NCBI RefSeq assembly: GCF_035573695.1
Contig: NZ_CP121694.1
Span: forward strand, 1,464,501-1,528,500
Origin: Metallumcola ferriviriculae
Lineage (GTDB): Bacteria > Bacillota > JADQBR01
Length of the DNA stretch: 64,000 nucleotides
Direction: 5' to 3'
The notes beneath the pieces are model-generated. The model saw only the letters and a program-made list of their open reading frames with translations, made no database searches and had not been told where the DNA came from. This document shows, piece after piece, positions 49,296 through 56,938 of this stretch (positions are counted from its first letter, which is position 1; each line of letters begins with the position of its first letter). A program made the position numbers and the translations under genes.

Positions 49296-49409
49296 CATCT
49301 TAGACGTTTAAGATATTAACAAACAAATTAGCCGGTGGTTTGAAAACTGGAAATGGAAGTAAAGGTTAGAACAATATTATTTAAGAGTTCGCTTAGGGAG
49401 GAAATAGAA

Positions 49410-49787
49410 ATGAACGAGATGAGCGTTATTTTTCGAATACTTATTGGGGACTTTTTGATTTTGCATGGTCTTGTACTTCCGATTATGGCCCTGGTACCCA
49501 GCGACAAAGTCGAAGGCGCCCCAGTGGGGAGTTTTTGGGCGGAATCCTGGCTTTTTGGGACAGGGATGGGAGTGAAATTTGCGATTTATGGATTATCAGC
49601 AGTTTCAGCAGTGTTATTTATCCTTAGTGGAATGAGTTTTATGGGTTTGCTTGTACCCTACCGCGCATTTAATACGTTACTTTTAGCCGGCGCAAGCGTC
49701 TCATTGGTTCTAATTACAGTTTTTTGGCTCCCCTGGTTTATTATTGGAATCGCGCTCAATTTATTAATTCTAATAGTGGCAGTTTAG
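49410..49787 (+). CDS. four-helix membrane protein of unknown function
   Basis: This 125-residue protein has four membrane helices and a polar loop after the first (PSDKVEGAPVGSFWAESW). ATG 49410 follows TAGGGAGGAAA. It is followed 33 bases later by another membrane-protein gene, so the two probably form a unit. I assign no family. Confidence 0.55.
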   Translation: MNEMSVIFRILIGDFLILHGLVLPIMALVPSDKVEGAPVGSFWAESWLFGTGMGVKFAIYGLSAVSAVLFILSGMSFMGLLVPYRAFNTLLLAGASVSLVLITVFWLPWFIIGIALNLLILIVAV

Positions 49788-49820
49788 TGTGCATGTGAAA
49801 TAAATATGGGAGGTTTTTAT

Positions 49821-50480
49821 ATGAATACCACAGAAGTAAAATTGGGATTTTGGGCATCAGTTTTGTCAGCACTCTTTAGTATTATATGGTTTATTACCTA
49901 TAATTTGCGAGATGCATTTCAGGCTGTACCAAACTGGAAAGACCTGCAGGCATATGCCGATGCATTTCGTGTGGTGAGGTTGGCCTATGTTTATCCCTCA
50001 TTATTATTGGCTCTAACTTATATCATTCTTTTGGCATGTATCCATAGGGTGGTTTCAGAAGAGAAGAAAATTTGGAGTTTGATTGCTTTATCTATCGGAA
50101 TTCTATATTCGGTGATGGCGAGTATCAATTATAACATTCAGGCAGTGGCTGTACGCCTAAGCCTTGCGGCAGGGGAAACACACGGTATTGAAATGTTGAT
50201 TCCGGATAATTTAAACTCAATTTTCAATGCCCTGGCGAACTCTTATGTTTATATGGCTTTATCTATGTATTTTCTAGGATTTGTATTTTCAAAGGGAAGA
50301 AATGAGCGATGGATTAAGGGCCTGTTACTAGTACAAGTGGTAACTGCCATCGGCCAGGTAGGCTATTCTATGTTTGATATGAACACTGGCATCTTCATCG
50401 CGACTAGCATGGTATGGGTTATCGGGGCTCCTCTGGTATTCATCCTGATAGCAGTCTGGTTCAACCGCCAAAGAATATAG
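49821..50480 (+). CDS. polytopic membrane protein, DUF4386-like
   Basis: This 219-residue protein has about six hydrophobic helices. Length and pattern recall DUF4386-type membrane proteins (an N-terminal helix, then a polar stretch with YADAFR, then paired helices), but the match is by eye. ATG 49821 follows TGGGAGG. The function is unknown. Confidence 0.5.
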   Translation: MNTTEVKLGFWASVLSALFSIIWFITYNLRDAFQAVPNWKDLQAYADAFRVVRLAYVYPSLLLALTYIILLACIHRVVSEEKKIWSLIALSIGILYSVMASINYNIQAVAVRLSLAAGETHGIEMLIPDNLNSIFNALANSYVYMALSMYFLGFVFSKGRNERWIKGLLLVQVVTAIGQVGYSMFDMNTGIFIATSMVWVIGAPLVFILIAVWFNRQRI

Positions 50481-50598
50481 TAACAGGCGTTTTTTTTGCT
50501 AAGCACATCCATTATGGTAAGCATCTAAAAAACATAAAGAATATTAAGCTGCGTTTTCGTAAATGCTATGCGTAAATATTTTAGGAGGTATTTATAAG

Positions 50599-50778
50599 AT
50601 GGATACGCAACGGGCTAAGGAAATTGTCACTTCACCGATTATGGCAAATGTAACTCTCGATGGAGAGGCCGTCTATATTGAACAGGTGAACGACCAAGAA
50701 AACACAGCCAGAATTTATCCCCTTAATCAGCCTGATAAAGAACAAGAGGTCTCCTTGAATAATCTAAAGGAGCACTAG
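50599..50778 (+). CDS. H-type small acid-soluble spore protein (SspH family)
   Basis: This 59-residue protein matches the SspH pattern: MDTQRAKEIVTSPIMANVTLDG, then VYIEQV, ARIYPL and a short acidic end. In Bacillus such proteins accumulate in the forespore under sigma-G control and are found in spores. ATG 50599 follows TTAGGAGG. Its presence is direct support for an endospore-forming host. I could not see a convincing sigma-G promoter. Confidence 0.82.
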   Translation: MDTQRAKEIVTSPIMANVTLDGEAVYIEQVNDQENTARIYPLNQPDKEQEVSLNNLKEH

Positions 50779-50811
50779 AATTATCGTTAATGGCTAGACC
50801 AAGTAGGAATT

Positions 50812-50842
50812 AAAGACCCGGGAGAATTACCCCGGGTCTTTA
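50812..50842. terminator. inverted-repeat terminator
   Basis: AAAGACCCGGG pairs with CCCGGGTCTTT around a seven-base loop. T-rich sequence follows on both strands. Confidence 0.75.
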
Positions 50843-50977
50843 ATTCTTTTCCCGTATGAGAAATACCTTATAAAAGGGCTTAAGGGCCCGGAATACTGTT
50901 TTTTAGTCTTCTCCTGGAACTTGCAGATGCGCCTTTGCGTCTAAAGAGATATCAAGCTTTTAATGGGAGATGTTTAC

Positions 50978-52210
50978 ATGAAAAGCCGGTTGTTTTTAAT
51001 ACTTTGTGTTTTACTGGCAGTGGGCTTGTTCGCTGGGTGTTCCGGTGAGTTTTCGCCATTCGGTCAAAATGGAGCCTTTGATAAAGCTAAGATCAGCGTG
51101 GAGACTGTTAGCGGAAACTCCCAATTTGCTTTTAACATTTTCAAGCAGTTGGATAAGGAGGACAGGGATCAGAGTATCTTCACATCGCCACTAAGCATTT
51201 CAACGGCACTAACAATGACTTACCAGGGAGCGGAAACGACAACTAAGGAAGCGATGGCAAAGACTTTAGGCTATACGGGTATTGAAGACGGACAACTCAA
51301 TGAAAGCTACAAGAACTTGATTCGGTACTTGAAGCAGTTGGACAAAAAGGTGGAAATGAATATCGGCAATTCGTTGTGGGTTAGGGCTGGAGAGGATATT
51401 AATGAAGAGTTTTTGGCTGTAAACAAGGACATATTCGATGCTTCAGTGACACAGCTGGACTTTTCCAAAGAAACTGCCGCAGGCGAAATTAATCAGTGGA
51501 TATCCGATGCTACGAATGAGAAAATCGAAAAGATGATTGATCCGCCAATATCAGCAAATGTCGTGATGTATCTGATTAATGCCATATACTTTAAGGGGGA
51601 CTGGGCAGAGCAATTTGATAAGGATAATACCTACGCTGCACAATTTCATGCAGGGGACGGCAGTACCCGTGAAGTGATGATGATGAGCAAAAACGGAAAA
51701 GTGGAATACGGACAGGGAGATAACTTCAAAGCAGTCAGGCTCCCATATGGCAGCGGGAACGTGGCCTTTTACAGTATTCTGCCGGATGAAAATGTACCTA
51801 TCAGCGATTTTATTGCTGAACTGAATTTAAACCGCTGGGAGGCTATCAGGGATAGTATTTCAGAGAAAGAAGAGGTTCAATTACGGCTGCCGCGGTTTAA
51901 ATTGGAATATGGAATCAAAAAACTGAAGGACAGCTTGGTGAGATTAGGAATGGGGGAAGCGTTTTCAGTTACAGCCGACTTTTCAGGTATTCGCGATGGT
52001 ATTAGTATCAGCAGGGTGCTCCACAAGGCGGTAATCGAAGTCAATGAACAAGGCAGTGAAGCCGCAGCGGCAACCGTGGTGGAGATGAAAGAATCAGCAG
52101 CGGCCGAACCGCTGACATTCATTGCCAACCGTCCTTTTCTATTTATCATCGCAGACGATGAGACCGGAACCATTCTATTTTTAGGGAAACTTTATGATGT
52201 GAAACCCTAA
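50978..52210 (+). CDS. serpin-family protease inhibitor, lipoprotein
   Basis: This 410-residue serpin has a lipoprotein signal (LLAVGLFAGCSG, with the lipidated cysteine after LFAG), so it should be membrane-anchored outside the cell. The fold is full length: INAIYFKGDWAEQF is a shutter/breach signature, and the C-terminal end has NRPFLFII. The reactive-centre hinge reads EVNEQGSEAAAATVV, with the small residues at P14-P9 needed for strand insertion, so it should be inhibitory. Counting from that hinge puts the scissile bond in EMKESAAA. Bacterial serpins are uncommon. GGGAGATG precedes ATG 50978. Confidence 0.92.
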   Translation: MKSRLFLILCVLLAVGLFAGCSGEFSPFGQNGAFDKAKISVETVSGNSQFAFNIFKQLDKEDRDQSIFTSPLSISTALTMTYQGAETTTKEAMAKTLGYTGIEDGQLNESYKNLIRYLKQLDKKVEMNIGNSLWVRAGEDINEEFLAVNKDIFDASVTQLDFSKETAAGEINQWISDATNEKIEKMIDPPISANVVMYLINAIYFKGDWAEQFDKDNTYAAQFHAGDGSTREVMMMSKNGKVEYGQGDNFKAVRLPYGSGNVAFYSILPDENVPISDFIAELNLNRWEAIRDSISEKEEVQLRLPRFKLEYGIKKLKDSLVRLGMGEAFSVTADFSGIRDGISISRVLHKAVIEVNEQGSEAAAATVVEMKESAAAEPLTFIANRPFLFIIADDETGTILFLGKLYDVKP

Positions 52211-52348
52211 GAAGTTAAAATAATCCCATAAGAACTTCCAAAAAGGAATAAAGGCTAGAACGGGAGTTCCATCAGCGAATTGGATTAGTCCTGTATGTAT
52301 ATTTTATAAGGTACGGCTCTTATTTTGGCTTACAAAAGTAGTTCATAT

Positions 52349-52390
52349 AAAAATATCAAGGTAGGGGGTTATCCATACCTTGATATTTTT
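52349..52390. terminator. bidirectional terminator
   Basis: AAAAATATCAAGGTA pairs perfectly over 15 bases with TACCTTGATATTTTT. It lies in the gap between the serpin and the converging CstA gene and can serve both strands. The rest of 52211-52577 shows only a second hairpin at 52538. Confidence 0.85.
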
Positions 52391-52537
52391 ATAACAGTAA
52401 GACTAAACATTAAAGTATTGTTTTTGTATTAAAAGATGATGCCGAAGGTGGAGTTGGTAATTAATATCGTACAATTTTGAAATTAGATTTGCAAGTTATG
52501 ACGTTATCTTTTTGATTTTCATTTGCTGGATGTGATT

Positions 52538-52566
52538 GGAGCAGCCTGATATTCGCAGGCTGCTCC
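52538..52566. terminator. hairpin at the 3' end of the CstA gene
   Basis: GGAGCAGCCTG pairs perfectly with CAGGCTGCTCC around seven bases, 11 bases past the minus-strand CstA stop. There is no T-run, so it may be a stabilising hairpin or factor-assisted terminator. Confidence 0.6.
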
Positions 52567-52577
52567 TTCAATATGGG

Positions 52578-54008
52578 TTATTTTGCGATTGTTTTTTTAG
52601 AATGAGTATTGGACTTCTTTGAGAATTTCACAAGGAAAATACCCAGTGCTGCTGCTGCGACACCAAATCCTAAGGGATATGAAATACTGGTTGCCAGGTG
52701 AAAACCTTCAGGAGCCTGTAGGATATAGGTTACGGTTACAGCCGACATAAAGGTCGCGGGAATTGTGGTAATCCAGTGCAGTTTACCTTCTTGGGCCAGG
52801 TAAGCAGAAGCGGTCCACAGCATCATCATGGCTAGAGTTTGATTGGACCAGGCAAAGTAACGCCAAATAATGCTAAAGTCTACCTGCGAGATCAGGAAGC
52901 CTACGGCTATCAGAGGTAAGGCTAGAGCGAGACGTTTAATAATCGGTTTTTGTTCGAATTTAAATGCATCGGCAATGGCCAAACGCGCGCTTCTGAATGC
53001 GGTGTCACCTGAAGTGATGGGACAGGCAATAACACCAAGCACTGCCAGCAATCCGCCGACTTTGCCAAGGAGTGTGGTGGATATGATATGCACTACAGCT
53101 CCGGGACCGCCGTTAGCCAAGGCTGTCTGCAGCCCTTCTGTTCCATTAAAGAAAGTCATGGCTGCAGCAGCCCAAATTAGAGCAATCATGCCTTCGGCAA
53201 TCATTGAACCATAGAATATCTTTCTGCCCTGTGTTTCGTTTTGTACGCATCTGGCCATCAACGGTGATTGAGTGGCATGGAAACCACTGATGGCACCGCA
53301 GGAAATAGTGATAAACAAGAGCGGCCAGAGGGGCAGCCCTTTGGGGTGAAGGTTAGTCAATGCCAGTTCGGGTATTTGATATCCGCCGAAAACTAGGCCG
53401 CCGGTTATTCCTACTGCCATAATCAGCAATGCAGCACCAAAGAGGGGGTAGAACCTGCCGATTATTTTATCCACCGGTAAAATAGTTGCCAGGAAGTAGT
53501 AGAGAATAATGGCAGCCAGCCACCAAGTTACAGTGAGGCTGTTTGGTGTCAGGGCGGCAAGAAGCTCAGCCGGTCCCACCATAAACACAGTCCCTACCAG
53601 TATCAGCAGTACCACAGTGAAAACACGCATGATCTGCTTTGCGGTACCTCCCAGGTAGATGCCTACTAGTTCAGGGATGCTAGCCCCATTGTGTTTAATG
53701 GATAACATGCCAGAGAAATAATCGTGTACCGCCCCCGCAAAGATGGAGCCAAAAACAATCCACAAGAATGCTGCGGGTCCCCACAATGCACCGGCTATTG
53801 CACCGTAGATGGGTCCCAAACCGGCAATGTTAAGAAACTGAATTAAAAATATTCTCGGCCAGCTCATAGGCACATAGTCAATGCCGTCAGCGGAAGCAAC
53901 CGCGGGAGTTTGGGCACTAGGATCCACACCTAAAACACCTTCAACGAATTTTCCGTAAAAAACATAACCTGCTACGAGTATGACGAGAGACAGGAAAAAA
54001 GTGATCAT
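52578..54008 (-). CDS. CstA-family (peptide/pyruvate) transporter
   Basis: This 476-residue CstA-family protein has about thirteen membrane helices and family landmarks in the first third (PRIFLIQFLNIAGLGPIYGAI, GAVHDYFSGMLSIKHNGASIPE) and GFHATQSPLMARC in the middle. E. coli CstA/BtsT (about 700 residues) import peptides or pyruvate; shorter Gram-positive members like this one lack part of the C-terminus. GGAGGAGGC precedes the ATG. A LytS/LytR pair lies just upstream on the same strand, as in pyruvate-sensing BtsSR/YpdAB systems, so pyruvate uptake is the likeliest role. Confidence 0.87.
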   Translation of the reverse strand: MITFFLSLVILVAGYVFYGKFVEGVLGVDPSAQTPAVASADGIDYVPMSWPRIFLIQFLNIAGLGPIYGAIAGALWGPAAFLWIVFGSIFAGAVHDYFSGMLSIKHNGASIPELVGIYLGGTAKQIMRVFTVVLLILVGTVFMVGPAELLAALTPNSLTVTWWLAAIILYYFLATILPVDKIIGRFYPLFGAALLIMAVGITGGLVFGGYQIPELALTNLHPKGLPLWPLLFITISCGAISGFHATQSPLMARCVQNETQGRKIFYGSMIAEGMIALIWAAAAMTFFNGTEGLQTALANGGPGAVVHIISTTLLGKVGGLLAVLGVIACPITSGDTAFRSARLAIADAFKFEQKPIIKRLALALPLIAVGFLISQVDFSIIWRYFAWSNQTLAMMMLWTASAYLAQEGKLHWITTIPATFMSAVTVTYILQAPEGFHLATSISYPLGFGVAAAALGIFLVKFSKKSNTHSKKTIAK

Positions 54009-54087
54009 ATTATTGCCTCCTCCTAAATATTATTTGGTCACTATTAATTACATCATAAGATAGAGGGGGAGGCTGCATATTTGGTCT

Positions 54088-54129
54088 AAAATGCAAATAA
54101 TCAGGTATGAACTGCCTGATTATTTGCAT
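54088..54129 (-). terminator. terminator between LytR and CstA genes (minus strand)
   Basis: ATGCAAATAATCAGG (54091-54105) pairs perfectly with CCTGATTATTTGCAT (54115-54129), with TTTT following on the minus strand. The CstA gene therefore has its own promoter between about 54010 and 54088, where LytR would act. I could not identify the LytTR direct repeats. Confidence 0.75.
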
Positions 54130-54137
54130 AAACATCA

Positions 54138-54887
54138 CTAAATATTTAATATTTTTTTGAATTCTTTGATCTGCTTTCGACTGACGGGGATGGGCTGGTC
54201 GTGGCCGGCTATTCTTACCTGGTAGGTGTTATGAAACCAGGGTATCACTTCTGTGATCTTTTCCAGGTTTATCAGGTAACTGCGGTGTATCCTAAAAAAG
54301 GATAAATCTTTAAGCCGGTATTCTAATTCTGATAAATTATAGCGGGAATGATATTGTTTCTTTTGTTCAGTATGGACAACGGTACTTTTTCCTTCTGTTT
54401 CCACAAAGGTAATATCCTCAGGTGGAATGATGATTACTTTGTCATTTTTATTGACGGCGACACGGTGAAGCTGTTTTTTGGGTGCCTGCTGGTTCAAAAG
54501 GCTTATTAGCCGTTTCATCTGGCTGCTATCCTGCTGCAGGAAGCGGGATAGAGTATTGCTCAGCCGGTTTTTGGTTACCGGTTTAAGCAGATAGTCCACG
54601 GCATTAATTTCAAATGCTTTAACGGCGTACTGATCATAAGCTGTGACAAATACTATTTGGGGGGGAGTGGGTAGCTTAATCAGTTCTCTGGCCACAGTAA
54701 AGCCATCCATATCAGGCATTTTTATATCTAAAAACACCAGGTCTGGGGAGAGGTCAAGCACTTTTCTAATAGTCTCTGCCCCCGTACTGGTTTCACCCAC
54801 AACCTGAAAATCTTCTAGCATGTCCAGGAGATAGACTATTTCTTCACGGGCTGGTTTCTCATCGTCCACTACCAGTACTTTATGCAT
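54138..54887 (-). CDS. LytR/AlgR-type response regulator
   Basis: This 249-residue protein has an N-terminal receiver domain (VVDDEKPAREE, phospho-acceptor in VFLDIKMPDMDG, lysine in LLKPV) and a C-terminal LytTR DNA-binding domain (VIIPPEDITFVETEGKSTVVHT...FFRIHRSYLINLEKITEVIPW). ATG 54887 follows AAAGGAGGT. It overlaps the kinase gene by eight bases. It likely activates the CstA gene downstream. Confidence 0.92.
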   Translation of the reverse strand: MHKVLVVDDEKPAREEIVYLLDMLEDFQVVGETSTGAETIRKVLDLSPDLVFLDIKMPDMDGFTVARELIKLPTPPQIVFVTAYDQYAVKAFEINAVDYLLKPVTKNRLSNTLSRFLQQDSSQMKRLISLLNQQAPKKQLHRVAVNKNDKVIIIPPEDITFVETEGKSTVVHTEQKKQYHSRYNLSELEYRLKDLSFFRIHRSYLINLEKITEVIPWFHNTYQVRIAGHDQPIPVSRKQIKEFKKILNI

Positions 54888-56580
54888 TAATTTTACCTCC
54901 TTTTTCAGCAGGCAGTACAATTCTTACTTTAGTGCCTTCGTTTTTCCTGCTGCTGATAGCCAAGCCAAAGCTGCTGCCAAAATGAGACTTGAGTCTATTG
55001 TTTACATTGCTGATGCCGATGTGATCAGCGGAGTCGTTGGGACTGAGGTAAAGTTTGATATCGTTGGGGTTCATCCCTACACCGTCATCTTCAACTATCA
55101 ATATGATTTTGTGTTTAGTCTGCTCCAAACTGATATAAATGTTTCCTGGTGCGTTTTTTGGGTAGAGACCGTGTTTGACAGCATTTTCTACTATGGGCTG
55201 CAGCGTAAAGGGAGGAAGTTTTCGCTTGACAGTTTCGTCAATATTCCAGTGGACCTGTAAATGTTCTTCAAAGCGCGCCTGTTCGATTGCCAGATATGAC
55301 TTGACGTGCTGTACCTCCCTGGCTATTGATACCATTTCTTTACATGACTGTAGATTTGTCCGGAAATAGTCTGCCAAATGTGCCAATAGGTCCCTGGATT
55401 TCTCCGGGTTGGTACGTACCAGGGATCTAACTGTATTCAGCGCGTTAAATAGAAAATGAGGATTAACCTGCGCTTGTAAAGCTCTCAGCTCGGCTTGGTC
55501 TAGCAGCTTGGCCTGGTATTCCACTTTTGCTAATTCCAGCTGGGTGGAAAACATCTGCGCTAGGCCGAGAGCCAACTGAGTTTCAATAGAGGTTATACCG
55601 TTTTCTCTGTTTTGGTAAATTTTCAGGCAGCCGATTACCTCATCGTTCTCTTTCAAAGGAACGATAATGGCAGAAGCCAGGCGGCAGCCCTGGGTACTGC
55701 ACTGGATAGAGTCTTTTCTTTGGGCAATATGATACTGTCCAGTGGTAATTACTTTTTTTGTTCCTTCGGTCAGGTAGGAAAGACCGGGTTTATGGTGGTC
55801 CTGACCTAGTCCGACATGCGCCAATATTTTGTCTTTATTTGTGATTGCTACCGCTGCGGTGTCAATATGGCTATAGATAATTCCACATGCCTCCCGGGCA
55901 GTGACTGTATTTAGACCTTTTCTAAGAATTGGTAGAGTTTGATTCGCTATGGTTAATGCCAGTTGTGCCTGGTAAGCGCCAGCCCGGGCTTTTTCCCAGA
56001 AAATATTCTGTATGATACCCATCATGGCTGCGGCCCCCATGCTGTTGACCAGTATCATGGGCAGCCAGATAACGTTGACCAAGGCTACTGCGCTATCTAA
56101 AGGTTTGGCAATCAATAGGATGATAATCATTTGTATTATTTCGGCAGTCATTCCAATAAAGAAAGTCGGCAGCCACTTATTTTTTTTGGCCATTACATAT
56201 TTGTGCAGTACCCCGCCCATGACACCCGCAACAATGGTTGATACGGCACAAGCTAGGGCAGTAAAACCGTTAATATCTATAGCCCAACGGTGCAGGCCCG
56301 CTATCGTACCGGCTATCAAACCTACCACAGGCCCTCCCAGGAGACCGCCAACTAGCGGACCAATTACTCTTGAATTTGCTATGGCCCCCTTTACGGGTAT
56401 GCCTGAATAAGTGCCTAATATGCCAATAAGTCCAAAAACTAAAGCGAGTAGAAATTTTTCGCGTTTCTCAATGCTTTGTTTTATAAACAGTCGTTTAAAA
56501 GGTGCCATTCTGCTTAAGAGATATGCTAGTAGAATGATAAATCCCAGTCGACTGAGAAGGGTTTCAAATATGGAAGCCAT
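54880..56580 (-). CDS. LytS-family sensor histidine kinase
   Basis: This kinase of about 566 residues has an N-terminal 5TM-LYT membrane sensor (GTYSGIPVKGAIANSRVIGPLVGGLLGGPVVGL), then a GAF domain, the His_kinase motif (QVNPHFLFNALNTV, phospho-acceptor His) and an HATPase (VENAVKHGL...EDDGVGM). This is the architecture of BtsS/LytS kinases, which sense pyruvate or membrane state. ATG 56580 follows AGGCAGGTG. With the response regulator and CstA it forms one signalling-transport unit. Confidence 0.92.
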   Translation of the reverse strand: MASIFETLLSRLGFIILLAYLLSRMAPFKRLFIKQSIEKREKFLLALVFGLIGILGTYSGIPVKGAIANSRVIGPLVGGLLGGPVVGLIAGTIAGLHRWAIDINGFTALACAVSTIVAGVMGGVLHKYVMAKKNKWLPTFFIGMTAEIIQMIIILLIAKPLDSAVALVNVIWLPMILVNSMGAAAMMGIIQNIFWEKARAGAYQAQLALTIANQTLPILRKGLNTVTAREACGIIYSHIDTAAVAITNKDKILAHVGLGQDHHKPGLSYLTEGTKKVITTGQYHIAQRKDSIQCSTQGCRLASAIIVPLKENDEVIGCLKIYQNRENGITSIETQLALGLAQMFSTQLELAKVEYQAKLLDQAELRALQAQVNPHFLFNALNTVRSLVRTNPEKSRDLLAHLADYFRTNLQSCKEMVSIAREVQHVKSYLAIEQARFEEHLQVHWNIDETVKRKLPPFTLQPIVENAVKHGLYPKNAPGNIYISLEQTKHKIILIVEDDGVGMNPNDIKLYLSPNDSADHIGISNVNNRLKSHFGSSFGLAISSRKNEGTKVRIVLPAEKGGKINA

Positions 56581-56678
56581 GATAGACACCTGCCTTTCTG
56601 ACAAATATGGTAACATAAATAGATTAATAGTTGTAGCAAAGATTGCTGGCAGCTGTTCCAGGAAAAAACAGGGAAGTC

Positions 56679-56716
56679 AAAAAGGTTATGCAGAACCACT
56701 AGGGGTCTGCATAACC
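56679..56716 (-). terminator. terminator after the tRNA gene (minus strand)
   Basis: GGTTATGCAGA pairs with TCTGCATAACC, and the AAAAA on its low-coordinate side gives TTTTT on the minus strand. Confidence 0.78.
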
Positions 56717-56729
56717 TTAAGGTTTTTGG

Positions 56730-56813
56730 TGCCGAAGGTGGGAGTCGAACCCACACGAGTGTTACCTCACTGGATTTTGAATCCAGCGCGTCTGCCAGTT
56801 CCACCACTTCGGC
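56730..56813 (-). tRNA. tRNA-Leu (anticodon CAA)
   Basis: Read on the minus strand, GCCGAAG pairs with CTTCGGC as acceptor stem. The D-arm contains TGGCAGACG, the anticodon arm is CTGGA-TTCAAAA-TCCAG with anticodon CAA, a long variable arm GAGGTAACACTC follows, and the T-loop is GTTCGACTC. The long variable arm is the class II type of tRNA-Leu. The CCA end is not encoded. Confidence 0.95.
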
Positions 56814-56938
56814 ACGATATTCTTTTGTTGCCGTAAACCAGGCAAGTTATATTGTACAATTTCTGCTGCCGATTTGCAAGTATAATTAAGATTAACTAGT
56901 CGAATTTTATTGGAAGGAGTTCCAATAATTGATATTAC

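Noticed and set aside
56526-56807. Minus-strand frame of 93 codons across the tRNA gene
   Set aside because: It runs through tRNA-Leu and its terminator and has no family resemblance.
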